From the NCBI GenBank assembly GCA_947089135.1, contig CAMUJF010000002.1, positions 62,001-126,000 of the forward strand: a DNA stretch of 64,000 bases. Direction: 5' to 3'. Shown piece by piece: positions 48,834-57,908 of the stretch. Every line of letters starts with the position of its first letter. Within the stretch, counting starts at the first letter, position 1. The position numbers and the translations under genes were made by a program. The DNA comes from an uncultured Clostridia bacterium (GTDB lineage: Bacteria > Bacillota > Clostridia > Oscillospirales > Ruminococcaceae). Under the pieces are notes generated by a model. The model saw only the letters and a list, made by a program, of their open reading frames with translations. It made no database searches and was not told the origin of the DNA.

Positions 48834-49742
48834 TTACACCTCATTCTTTTTTATTTTCCTGCGTGAATTAAAAACCATAAACATTCCCAGCAGAAAAATC
48901 AAAACGCATATGCTTGTGCCGACAATAAAATTCATTTTCGACTGAAAATCCCCACCGTTTCCAAAGCTTGCAAACATGGCAGTTTGCAGCGAAAGCATTG
49001 ACACCAGGGACGTGGACAGCTTAATAATTTTTATCGCCCTTATAACAGGGGTATTGTCGGTACTTTTGCGTACCATATATACTATCGATGAGATAAGACA
49101 ATAAAAATCATAAGCCGCCACGGCGTATATCAGAAAGCCATCGTATTTAAAGCCGTGTCCGTCTTTAAGTATCAGTACGATAGCGCCCTGCAAAATGACC
49201 GTCATTGCCATGAAAAGAAAGCCGCATATGCCGTAGGCTTTCCATTCCGCCGTCTCGCGGAGTTTTTTGTCGTTAATGCCGCATATACTGCGGTTTGTTT
49301 TAAGCAAAAACATTCTTATCACGCAAAGCAGAATGTAGTACGCCGCAAAGGTGATGAGCCAGTATGAACGCAGAAAGATACCCGCCGCTGCTTTTGCAAG
49401 TCCCATTGCGGCGTTTACGCCGAAGGACAGATATGTCATTGCTACGGTGCGGTATACCGCGTCGTCGGCAAGCTTGGCAGTATATTCGTTTCTACGGAGC
49501 AAACCGTTTATTTTCCGCTTGTGTACGCCGCTTTTCAAGAATTTCACAATTGCCCATACCGCCGTAAACAAGGCAATCGCGGAGCATATGTACAGTACAT
49601 AAAAAACACCTTGCGGAACAGCCGCAAGCAGGTCGGTAGATACTGAAAGTACCGAGACAGCCGCAAAAACCGCTGCCAGAACGGTACACAGTATCAACGG
49701 CGGGTCAAAATCGGAAATAATTTCTTTAACAAAATTTTTTAT
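48834..49742 (-). CDS. Multi-pass membrane protein of unknown function, possible ATA start
   Basis: About 302 aa with 7-8 hydrophobic segments and no recognised family. The hydrophobic core starts ILCTVLAAVFAAVSVLSV. A TTG at 49697 is the first conventional start but has no ribosome site. Fifteen codons upstream, GAGGAGG sits at correct distance from an ATA codon (49742-49740), and the extra residues (KNFVKEIISDFDPPL) look like a natural cytoplasmic N-terminus. Either ATA initiates or a former ATG has mutated. Confidence 0.65.
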   Translation of the reverse strand: MKNFVKEIISDFDPPLILCTVLAAVFAAVSVLSVSTDLLAAVPQGVFYVLYICSAIALFTAVWAIVKFLKSGVHKRKINGLLRRNEYTAKLADDAVYRTVAMTYLSFGVNAAMGLAKAAAGIFLRSYWLITFAAYYILLCVIRMFLLKTNRSICGINDKKLRETAEWKAYGICGFLFMAMTVILQGAIVLILKDGHGFKYDGFLIYAVAAYDFYCLISSIVYMVRKSTDNTPVIRAIKIIKLSTSLVSMLSLQTAMFASFGNGGDFQSKMNFIVGTSICVLIFLLGMFMVFNSRRKIKKNEV

Positions 49743-49781
49743 GTAAATTCCTCCTCGGACAGTTATTTACGGTCTCGACGT

Positions 49782-50267
49782 TCAATTCAGGCATATCTCC
49801 ATATACCCGCAGGTAAACGGAAAAAAGTCAAGTTTTTCAGTACCCGTGTGTATAAAGCCATGGGCTTCGTACCATTTTCGCATACGCTTGTTTTCCTCGA
49901 CAATACTGAGCTGCATTTTAGTACAGCCGAGATTTTTGACCTGTGCAAAGGAATCAAGCAGAAGCCTTTCACCAATTTTATGGTGTCGGTACTCCGGTAG
50001 AACGCAAAGATTATTCAATTCGCAAACATCGTCTCCCACAATTGAAAGAGAATAGTACCCCACGATTTTTCCGTCCTCAAAATATGCGTACATAGGTCTG
50101 TGTTCACTTTCTAACTGCCAGTAAAGCCTGTCCTCTGTAACGGCAAAAGCGGTGAACCTCGGCGCGTTTTCGAGAGTGAACCCAAATTCCTCCGCAACCG
50201 TCAGAAAACTTTCTCTGATGACCCTTGCACATTCAGGAATATTTTCTTTAATTATTTGTTGTATCAT
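49782..50267 (-). CDS. GNAT family N-acetyltransferase
   Basis: A 161-aa acetyltransferase: NNLCVLPEYRHHKIGERLLLDSF carries the CoA loop and VEENKRMRKWYEAHGFIHTG is motif B. It follows prmA by 28 bp on the same strand. Substrate unknown. Confidence 0.9.
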   Translation of the reverse strand: MIQQIIKENIPECARVIRESFLTVAEEFGFTLENAPRFTAFAVTEDRLYWQLESEHRPMYAYFEDGKIVGYYSLSIVGDDVCELNNLCVLPEYRHHKIGERLLLDSFAQVKNLGCTKMQLSIVEENKRMRKWYEAHGFIHTGTEKLDFFPFTCGYMEICLN

Positions 50268-50294
50268 ATCATCACTCCACCGATTTAGCGGCTG

Positions 50295-51260
50295 TCAACT
50301 TCTGAAAGAAACCGCCGCCCAGCCGTCCTTTTCACGCAGTTCAAGCATGGTGTAGCCTTTGGACTTTACCGCTTCTATCACTTCGTCCGCGCGCTCGGTA
50401 ATAATTCCCGAAAGAATGAGCGTACCGCCCTTTTTGACGAACCTTTCAAATATGGGGGACATGGCGATAAGCACGTCCGCAACAATATTTGCGGCTATAA
50501 GATCGAACCCTCCGCCGATTTTTTCCACAAGAGAATTTTCGCTTATAATGTCGCCGCAATACGCCGTATATTTCTCTACGGCAATGTGATTTTTTGCGGC
50601 GTTTTCTTTTGCGGTCTCCACGCTGTTTTGACTGATATCTACAGCAGTAATTTCTTTCGCGCCCAACAGGATTGACGCTATTGACAGTATCCCGCTGCCG
50701 CAGCCCAAGTCGAGGAGTCTGTCTCCTTTGCGAAGATTTTTTTCGATAAGCTCCAGACAAAGCTGTGTAGTGTTGTGCTGACCCGTGCCGAAGCTTGAAG
50801 CAGGATCTATCTCAAGTATAGTCCTGCCGTCCTTTTGTTCGTAATCCTCCCACGAGGGCTTTATAACGAGCTTTTCGCCAACTGTCAGAGGTTTGAAGTA
50901 CTGCTTCCAGTTGTTTGCCCAGTCTTCTTCACGGACGTTTGCAAGGTCCACCGCAAGTCTGCCGAAAACCTTGTTTTCGTCTCTTGCGGCAAGGGCGGAC
51001 ATCTCCGAACGGAGCGCGGAGAGCATATCTGCCCCCTGTGAGTCATCAGGCAGGTAAACTGTAACACAGGTTTCGCAGTTCCGCAGATTCATTAAATCGT
51101 CGTCTATGTAATCCCAGTTTCCGGTTTTATCGTTTAAGAATTCTTCAAAATCCTTTGAATCTTTTATTGCAAAACCTGTCACTCCTATCCCCAGCAGACA
51201 GCCGCAGACAGGGTCTATTCCCTCTGTTGTGGTATAGATATTGACTTCCGTCCAGTTCAT
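50295..51260 (-). CDS. prmA: Ribosomal protein L11 methyltransferase
   Basis: A 321-aa SAM-dependent enzyme that trimethylates ribosomal protein L11. The N-terminal substrate domain ends with WANNWKQYFKPLTVGEKLVIKPSW. Next come DPASSFGTGQHNTTQLCLE, motif I LLDLGCGSGILSIASILLGA, VDISQNSVETAKENAAKN and IAANIVADVLI. This is the full PrmA pattern, including the characteristic SFGTGxH. CTGGAGGAACTGTTT precedes the ATG, and a promoter is found upstream. Confidence 0.95.
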   Translation of the reverse strand: MNWTEVNIYTTTEGIDPVCGCLLGIGVTGFAIKDSKDFEEFLNDKTGNWDYIDDDLMNLRNCETCVTVYLPDDSQGADMLSALRSEMSALAARDENKVFGRLAVDLANVREEDWANNWKQYFKPLTVGEKLVIKPSWEDYEQKDGRTILEIDPASSFGTGQHNTTQLCLELIEKNLRKGDRLLDLGCGSGILSIASILLGAKEITAVDISQNSVETAKENAAKNHIAVEKYTAYCGDIISENSLVEKIGGGFDLIAANIVADVLIAMSPIFERFVKKGGTLILSGIITERADEVIEAVKSKGYTMLELREKDGWAAVSFRS

Positions 51261-51297
51261 AAACAGTTCCTCCAGTTATTTTTGACAATATATAACT

Positions 51298-51326
51298 ATT
51301 GTACACTATTTTAAAGCAATGTTCAA
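51298..51326 (-). promoter_or_regulatory. prmA promoter
   Basis: On the minus strand TTGAAC (51326-51321) and TACAAT (51303-51298), spacer 17 bp. Confidence 0.7.
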
Positions 51327-51654
51327 GTCCCGAAAGCAAAATTAAATAAATTTATTGTAGGCTTACAATAGAAGCGTAACAAAAGTAAAAAAGAGTAGCG
51401 GAAAAGCAAGGAAGAATGTTTCTAATGTATTATACAGTCCGCAAAGTGCAAAAGCCTGTATGCGTGTTTTTGTTTATTATTGCTATAGTGCTTGTCTTTT
51501 TTTTAACAAAAAGCCGGTGTATTTGTTAAAAATGCATTAATTTTGAAATAACTTTCTAACAGCTATTGTAATTTTTGAAGAAATAGTGTATAATGTAATT
51601 GTATAAATATGTCCCGAATGTGTGTGCATTTATAAAGAAACGGAGGGCGGTTCT
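51327..51654. other. AT-rich intergenic region upstream of fapA
   Basis: No ORF or clear RNA is visible. Near its end, TTGTAA (51566-51571) and TATAAT (51589-51594) with 17-bp spacing form a likely promoter for the signalling operon, about 60 bp before the start codon. Confidence 0.6.
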
Positions 51655-53052
51655 ATGCCTGAAAATAATATTTTAAAACTACCCGTTGACAGCAAGGTTT
51701 CCGTTACGGTCGTGACAAACGGTTCGGAAGCTTATGTTACGGCAGAGCCTCCCGTAAACGGCGGCGCTGAGATCACCGCGGAAGCGATAATGCGCCAGCT
51801 TGCGGAATCAGGCGTTACATACGGAATAATCGAAGACGCCGTTAACAAGATCGCCGACAGAAAGCTTTACGGCGACCGTACGCTTATAGCTATGTGGAAG
51901 CCTCCCGTAAACGGTGTCGACGGAACAATTACATATCATTACGATAAAAAAGTCGAGATCGCCCCCGTCGAGAACGAACACGGCTTTGTTGACTATAAAA
52001 ATCTCGGTCTCGTAAGGACAGTCCGCAAGGGTACTGTTATTGCTGACATAACCTTGCCTACTGAGGGCGAGCCCGGCACCGACGTACGCGGAAAAGCCCT
52101 GAGACAGGTCGTGGGCAAAAAAGCCGCTTACACAGTAGGAACAAATACCGAGCTTACGGAGGACGGCACCCAGATCATCGCGTCCATTGACGGAAACATC
52201 AATTTCAAGAGCAATGCTTTTGTGATAGACAATGTAGTCACTATTGCGGGAGATGTTGACGCTTCCGTCGGCAATATAAACTTTGTAGGCGACGTTGTTG
52301 TAAAGGGCGAGGTCATGGAGGGCTTCAAGATTTCCTCAAACGCCAATATTATCGTTGCCGGTAACGTTAACGGAGCTTCCCTTGAGGCTGACGGCGACAT
52401 TATTATCAAAAAAGGCTGTATCAACTCAAAGGTGGTTGCTCACGGTTCTGTTACTATAAATTTCTGCGAACGTTCAGATATCAGATGCGACGGTACTCTT
52501 ACGTCGACAAACTTTGTTATCTGCGACGTTTACTGCGGTGAGCTCTGCATTAAAGGCAATGCGGGCGGTCTTATGGGCGGAAAGTACACCAGCCTCAGCA
52601 GCGCAGAGATCCCTAACATAGGTACAAAAAACTATACACCGACAATGCTTACGATCGGCGATAACGCTCTCCTTGCTGAGGAAAGGGATTCTCTGATGCT
52701 GGAGATCGAAAAGAATAACAAAAGCATCAACGATGTTACCTTGATAATAAATTTCCTTAATGAAAAGAAAAAGGAACAGCGAAGTTTGCCGGAGGACAAG
52801 GAAAAGATACTCGGCAATGCCTGCCGCCAGAAAATACTTCTCGGAATGGAGATCAACAACCTGAAAAAACGGGTGGAAGAGATCAATATCACCCTTGCAA
52901 GCAGACAATATCTTACAGTAAGCTGTAAGGGCTATCTGTATCCGGGAGTAAAAATTATCATAAACGACGCTGTTTTCAAGGCGGAAACAGAATATGTCCG
53001 CACAAGGGTAAGACTTGACGAAGACGGTACTATCTGTGCTGCGCCTCTGTAA
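51655..53052 (+). CDS. FapA/DUF342-family protein
   Basis: A 465-aa protein. The N-terminal half has the DUF342 pattern (KLYGDRTLIAMWKPPVNGVDG; LGLVRTVRKGTVIADI). The central part is a right-handed beta-helix of polymer-like turns (VVTIAGDVDASVGNINFVGDVVV; IIVAGNVNGASLEADGDIII). A coiled coil (about residues 345-420) and a small beta-domain end it. FapA proteins are thought to regulate flagellar or two-component signalling through their helix. No flagellar genes are here; the adjacent REC-HD-GYP and histidine kinase genes suggest a signalling role. ACGGAGGGCGG precedes the ATG. Confidence 0.83.
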   Translation: MPENNILKLPVDSKVSVTVVTNGSEAYVTAEPPVNGGAEITAEAIMRQLAESGVTYGIIEDAVNKIADRKLYGDRTLIAMWKPPVNGVDGTITYHYDKKVEIAPVENEHGFVDYKNLGLVRTVRKGTVIADITLPTEGEPGTDVRGKALRQVVGKKAAYTVGTNTELTEDGTQIIASIDGNINFKSNAFVIDNVVTIAGDVDASVGNINFVGDVVVKGEVMEGFKISSNANIIVAGNVNGASLEADGDIIIKKGCINSKVVAHGSVTINFCERSDIRCDGTLTSTNFVICDVYCGELCIKGNAGGLMGGKYTSLSSAEIPNIGTKNYTPTMLTIGDNALLAEERDSLMLEIEKNNKSINDVTLIINFLNEKKKEQRSLPEDKEKILGNACRQKILLGMEINNLKKRVEEINITLASRQYLTVSCKGYLYPGVKIIINDAVFKAETEYVRTRVRLDEDGTICAAPL

Positions 53053-53072
53053 TCGAAAGGATCATGACGTGT

Positions 53073-54212
53073 ATGTCAGAGATTGTTAAAAAGCATATTC
53101 TTGTGGTTGACGACGTTCCCGCAAACCTTAAATATGCAGAACAGCTTCTTGGGGAACAATACCGGCTTACACTGGCGGTATCGGGCGCTCAGGCTCTGAA
53201 ATTCCTTACAAAGGCGGAACCCGACCTTATCCTGCTGGATATCAATATGCCCGAAATGGACGGCTGTACAGTGCTTACAAGGCTTAAAGGAAATCCTGCC
53301 ACGGAAAAGATACCTGTTATAATTCTTACGTCCGACGCCGATTCCGCCATGGAGGTAAAATGCCTTGCCCTTGGCGCGGTGGACTTCATCAGAAAGCCGT
53401 TCGTTACCGAGATAATGCTCAGTCGTATCGAGACTCAGATAGAGCTTAACGAATACCGCCATAAGCTTGAATATCTGGTGGACGAAAAAACCACTGTGAT
53501 AGAACGGCTTCAGGACGTTATGTCCACCTGTTTTGCGGAGCTTGTGGAGTCCCGCGACGGAACTACGGGCGGTCATATAAAAAATACAACAAGGTATTTC
53601 TCCGTATTTATCGAGGAACTCGCAAAATACGACAAGTACAAAGACATTCTTACGCCGCACTACAGGAGAGGTTTGGTGAGAGCCGCTCCTCTGCACGATA
53701 TAGGCAAAATAGGCATAAGCGACAGCGTACTGAGGAAAGAATCCACTCTGGACAAGGAAGAGTTCGAGCACATGAAGACCCATGCCCGAATCGGCGGGGA
53801 TACTTTCCAGAACATTTTCAGTTCCGTTGAGGGCGTGCACCATTCTCTTATGGGCGCGGACGCTTTGGAAAAGGTCTGCGACACTATGGTCCGCGAAAGC
53901 GCGGACACGGAGTTCCTACACATCGCAAGGGATATGGCTCTGTACCACCACGAAAGGTGGAACGGAACGGGCTATCCTACCGGCATAAGCGGTGAGGACA
54001 TACCCCTTTGTGCAAGAATACTTTCAATTGTGGACGTTTACGACGCGCTGACTTCGAAACGCTCCTACAAGGACGCGTTCAGCCATGAAAAGGCTATGGA
54101 TATAATTATTCAGGACAGAGAAATATTTTTTGATCCTGAGCTGACGGATATTTTTATAAGCATAAGCGATAAGATCAGGGAATGTCTCCTGGCAAAGGAG
54201 CAGACGGTCTGA
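53073..54212 (+). CDS. Response regulator with HD-GYP domain (c-di-GMP phosphodiesterase)
   Basis: A 379-aa protein. The receiver domain (HILVVDDVPANLKYAEQLL; phospho-acceptor Asp in ILLDINMPEMDG; Lys in FIRKPF) is joined to an HD-GYP domain (PLHDIGKIGISD; THARIGG; ALYHHERWNGTGYPTGISG; LSIVDVYDALTS) that degrades c-di-GMP. All metal ligands look present. There are two possible starts three codons apart (53064 and 53073); the first is only 3 bp from AAAGG. It lies 20 bp from fapA and upstream of the hybrid kinase. Confidence 0.9.
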   Translation: MSEIVKKHILVVDDVPANLKYAEQLLGEQYRLTLAVSGAQALKFLTKAEPDLILLDINMPEMDGCTVLTRLKGNPATEKIPVIILTSDADSAMEVKCLALGAVDFIRKPFVTEIMLSRIETQIELNEYRHKLEYLVDEKTTVIERLQDVMSTCFAELVESRDGTTGGHIKNTTRYFSVFIEELAKYDKYKDILTPHYRRGLVRAAPLHDIGKIGISDSVLRKESTLDKEEFEHMKTHARIGGDTFQNIFSSVEGVHHSLMGADALEKVCDTMVRESADTEFLHIARDMALYHHERWNGTGYPTGISGEDIPLCARILSIVDVYDALTSKRSYKDAFSHEKAMDIIIQDREIFFDPELTDIFISISDKIRECLLAKEQTV

Positions 54213-54293
54213 ACGGCGTAGTACTGCCGTCGGATTGATACGAACAATACTATTAAGGGGGCGGGCAAGCCGCAGACGCGGTATTGCGCACAT

Positions 54294-57188
54294 ATGACGA
54301 ACCTTTTGCTTACTTTGCAGATATGCTGTGTGGCGCTGATGTTCGTATATATTGTTTATATTGTCACTACAAAAAGAGCGGGCGCATATTCGGTTCTTAC
54401 CGCGGCGCTCGCTTCTGCGTTTCTGCATTGCTTTTCCTATACGATGCTGCTTTTCGCCGATACACCCGAAGCGGCGCTTGCAGTCAAGCCGTTTGATATA
54501 ATGGGGTCGGCTCTCGCTATGTATCTTCTGTACTGGTTTGCGTGCGAAAACTGCGGTATGAAAATCCCAAAGGCGGTAAGCGCTGCGCTTCTGGCTGCCG
54601 ATCTTTTCTCTATAATCGCCTCAGCTTCCGACAGGGTGTTCCACCTGTATTTCAGGGACATTGAGCTTTTGACCAGCAACGGAGAGATATATTCCGCAAA
54701 TGTCAAATATTTCGTGGGATATTACGTTATGACCGCTTCAATGATACTGAAAATAATTCTGATAATAGCGGCAGCTTTGTTCGGACATCGCGGAAACCGT
54801 GTTTTTGATATACGCGTAAAGCTCAGGTGGTCGTTTCTCACTGCGCTTCTTCCGGCCGCCGCGTCGGCTCTGCATTACTTCCGTCTTCTGGGGGACTTCA
54901 ATCCGTCTTCTATCTCAATGTGTATATGCTGTGTAACGGTAACGGCGGCGGCCTATAGGGACGTCAGGTACGACATGGTAAAAACCGCGAGGGACAACAT
55001 TATCGAAACAATGGACGACGCGCTGATAGTTACCGACAGCAAGCTGAATATCGTTGACTCAAATCCTGCGGCAAGGCGTATCTTTCCTGAGCTTTCGGAG
55101 AGCGGCAGTAAAAAGACTGCTAAATTTGCGCTTAACCTTATTTCTGCTTCATATGGTTCTGACAGTCCGGAAAACTCGGAGTTTGAATTAAACGGAAAAT
55201 ATTATGAAAAGCATATCAACCGTTTGATTAACAGTGACGGAAGCGAAAACGGTTACTCGGTGCTGGTTATAGACGTTACCGATACGAAAAAATATGTGGA
55301 CGGTCTTATCGACATGAGCCGCAAAGCCGATATGGCAAACAGTGCAAAAAGCGATTTTCTTGCCAATATGTCCCATGAAATACGCACACCACTGAACGCC
55401 ATTACCGGATTTGCCGAGCTTTGCCTGAAAGAAAAGAATTACTGCTATGCCTCGGATATCAAAACTGCGGCGAAGAACCTTATTTCCATTATCAACGATA
55501 TTCTGGATATCTCGAAGATCGAGGCGGGAAAGCTTGACCTCGTACCGGCGGTCTACGATACAGGAGAAATGCTCAACGACGTTATAAGCATCACATACGT
55601 ACAGCTTGGAAAAAAGAAAGAACTGAATTTCAAAATAGATGTGGACAGGCGTATACCCCGCAAAATGTACGGCGACGAGGTACGGCTTAAGCAAATACTC
55701 ATCAATCTGCTGGGAAACGCCGTGAAGTTTACAAACAGCGGTTTTATAAGCTTTAATGTCAAGGAACTGAGCCGTATAGGAAACAATGTTACGCTGATGT
55801 TCAAAATCGCGGATTCAGGCATAGGCATAAAAAAAGAGGATATGTCCAAGCTGTTTGAAAACTTCCGTCAGGTGGATACCCGCAGAAACAGAAAAATAGA
55901 GGGTTCGGGTCTGGGACTGTCCATTTCCAAAACTCTTGCGGAGAAAATGGACGGAACGATAACAGTCGAGAGCGAGTACGGAAAAGGTTCGGTATTCACG
56001 GTTATTCTGGTTCAGAGGATCGACGATCCGTCGCCTATTTCCAACGCTGTTGCAAATGCCGCAGCTTCCGAGGAAAAGAACCGCACTTTACGCGCTCCGG
56101 AAGCCCATGTTCTTGTGGTGGACGACAACAAGGTCAATCTTGACGTTACCGCACGGCTGCTGACTACCTACGGCATTAAAGCCGATCTTGCGGACAGCGG
56201 TGCAAAGGCAATTGAGATGATAGATTCCGCATACTATGATCTGGTGTTTATGGATCACATGATGCCAGATATGGACGGCGTTGACACTACAAAAATCATA
56301 CGTTCCAAGGGCGACGCTTACAGCAGCGGACTTCCGATAGTGGCTCTTACCGCCAACGCGGTCAGCGGAGCAAGGGAAATGTTCTTGGAATCCGGCTTTA
56401 ACGACTTTATTTCAAAGCCGATACAGCTTCCAACACTGGAAAAGATACTTGAAGCGTGGCTCCCGAAACAAATGGTGACATATGCCGAAACGGGAAATAA
56501 TTCGGCAAGCGTAAGCTTTTCGGACTTTTTGACCTATGATCCCGAAGCTGTTCATGAAAGTGAGGCGGACGAATATTCGGAAGCTGACGATATAGTTATC
56601 CCGAATGTTGACGTAATGGCGGGACTTACTCTGTGCGGCGGAAACATCGAGGCGTATCTCGCTATCCTGAAAACCTTTATGGAGACTGCTGACGAAAGCA
56701 TACTGCGCATTGAGACGTTTGCTCACAGCAGAGATTATAAGAATTACACCACTGAGGTACACGGACTTAAAAGCTCCGCTCTTGCAATAGGCGCAAACGG
56801 TCTTTCGGAAATGGCAAAGGCTCTTGAACAGGCGGGAAAAGACGAGGATTACAAAAAAATATATGAGGATACTCCCGCGCTTATCGCCCGTTTCTCGGAG
56901 ATAGCGCACAATATCAAACCGCTTGTAGAGTCGGAGGGATCCGCGGAGACCGAAAGTGCGGAAAAGCCTCCCATAAGTGCGGACGAGATTAGGGCTGACC
57001 TTGAACGCGTGCTTACGGCTCTCGACGATTTGGACTCTCACGGAGCTGTCGAAATACTTGACAGGCTGTCGGGCTTTTGGTACAGCTCCGACGTAAGCGA
57101 GAAAATAGAAAAAAGCCGCCGCTTTACAGACAATTTTGCCTACGAAAAGGCTGAGGAAATGGTTAGGCATATTCTGGAAATTCTATAG
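54294..57188 (+). CDS. Hybrid sensor histidine kinase: 7TM, PAS, HisKA, HATPase, REC, Hpt
   Basis: A 964-aa membrane kinase. Seven N-terminal TM segments (to about residue 220, 7TMR-HISK type) lead to a PAS domain (about 235-335). The dimerisation domain has His in SHEIRTPLNAITGF (about residue 361), and the ATPase has N box LLGNAVKFT, G1 DSGIGI and G2 GSGLGLSI. The receiver has Asp in LVFMDHMMPDMDG (about 605-725), and the Hpt domain has His in HGLKSSALAIG (about 822). The phosphorelay could end on the REC-HD-GYP regulator encoded 80 bp upstream. The start codon lacks a good ribosome site. Confidence 0.92.
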   Translation: MTNLLLTLQICCVALMFVYIVYIVTTKRAGAYSVLTAALASAFLHCFSYTMLLFADTPEAALAVKPFDIMGSALAMYLLYWFACENCGMKIPKAVSAALLAADLFSIIASASDRVFHLYFRDIELLTSNGEIYSANVKYFVGYYVMTASMILKIILIIAAALFGHRGNRVFDIRVKLRWSFLTALLPAAASALHYFRLLGDFNPSSISMCICCVTVTAAAYRDVRYDMVKTARDNIIETMDDALIVTDSKLNIVDSNPAARRIFPELSESGSKKTAKFALNLISASYGSDSPENSEFELNGKYYEKHINRLINSDGSENGYSVLVIDVTDTKKYVDGLIDMSRKADMANSAKSDFLANMSHEIRTPLNAITGFAELCLKEKNYCYASDIKTAAKNLISIINDILDISKIEAGKLDLVPAVYDTGEMLNDVISITYVQLGKKKELNFKIDVDRRIPRKMYGDEVRLKQILINLLGNAVKFTNSGFISFNVKELSRIGNNVTLMFKIADSGIGIKKEDMSKLFENFRQVDTRRNRKIEGSGLGLSISKTLAEKMDGTITVESEYGKGSVFTVILVQRIDDPSPISNAVANAAASEEKNRTLRAPEAHVLVVDDNKVNLDVTARLLTTYGIKADLADSGAKAIEMIDSAYYDLVFMDHMMPDMDGVDTTKIIRSKGDAYSSGLPIVALTANAVSGAREMFLESGFNDFISKPIQLPTLEKILEAWLPKQMVTYAETGNNSASVSFSDFLTYDPEAVHESEADEYSEADDIVIPNVDVMAGLTLCGGNIEAYLAILKTFMETADESILRIETFAHSRDYKNYTTEVHGLKSSALAIGANGLSEMAKALEQAGKDEDYKKIYEDTPALIARFSEIAHNIKPLVESEGSAETESAEKPPISADEIRADLERVLTALDDLDSHGAVEILDRLSGFWYSSDVSEKIEKSRRFTDNFAYEKAEEMVRHILEIL

Positions 57189-57199
57189 GAGGAATTTAA

Positions 57200-57862
57200 A
57201 TGCCATTTTCGGCAAAGTCTCTTGATTTTATTTTTGAAAATTATATGAACGACAGCAAGACATGGTTCAGCGACCATAAGGAGGATTACAAAAAATACGT
57301 AACAGAGCCGTTTGCCGAGGTTGTAAAAGGTCTTACCGAAACAATGCTGGAAATAGACAACTGCTTGATATGCGACCCGAAAAAGCTGTCCAGACTATAT
57401 CGTGACGCACGCTATGCAAAGGGAAAATCAATTTTCCGTGATTATGTATGGTACACTTTCAGCCGTCCGCGGGACGAAAGCGGGGCGCAGCTCGGGTTTT
57501 ATTTCAGCATTTCTCCAAACGGTTTTGACTACGGATGCGGCTTTTACAGCGCGTCCTCCGCGGCAATGGAGAACTACAGGCGGCTTATTCTTGAGGGAGA
57601 CAAAAGCTTTAAAGCGGCTCTCGAAGCCTATCGGTCTCAAAAGGTATTTACGCTTTACGGCGACCTCTACAAGCGTAACAGATACCCTGAGGAAAGCCCC
57701 GAAAAGCAGGACTGGCTCAACAGGAAAAACATCGGGTTGTCCTGCGAAAGCAAGGATTTCGATATTCTGTTCAGCGACAGGCTGATAGGAAAGCTTGCCG
57801 CCGATTTCAAGGCAATCGCGCCTGTGTACCATTTTTATCTTGAAACGGATAAAACAAAATAA
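57200..57862 (+). CDS. DUF2461 family protein
   Basis: A 220-aa protein. Family features are the N-terminal LDFIFENYMNDSKTWFSDHK, RLYRDARYAKGKSIFRDYVW and LGFYFSISPNGFDYGCGFYS. The function of DUF2461 is unknown. GGAGGAATTTAA precedes the ATG; it starts 11 bp after the kinase gene and is probably the last gene of that operon. Confidence 0.88.
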   Translation: MPFSAKSLDFIFENYMNDSKTWFSDHKEDYKKYVTEPFAEVVKGLTETMLEIDNCLICDPKKLSRLYRDARYAKGKSIFRDYVWYTFSRPRDESGAQLGFYFSISPNGFDYGCGFYSASSAAMENYRRLILEGDKSFKAALEAYRSQKVFTLYGDLYKRNRYPEESPEKQDWLNRKNIGLSCESKDFDILFSDRLIGKLAADFKAIAPVYHFYLETDKTK

Positions 57863-57863
57863 T

Positions 57864-57908
57864 AAAAGTACAGGAGAGCCTCACCGTGAGACTCTCCCAT
57901 ACTTTTTT
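57864..57908. terminator. Bidirectional terminator between DUF2461 and DAHP synthase genes
   Basis: Imperfect stem AAAAGTA...GGAGAG...CTC with GAG...CTCTCC...TACTTTT (57864-57906) and T-runs on both strands. Confidence 0.85.

Noticed and set aside
54214..54293. Separate small gene or RNA between the HD-GYP and histidine kinase genes
   Set aside because: The 80-bp gap has no start codon with a ribosome site and no clear fold; it is simply a short spacer in the operon.
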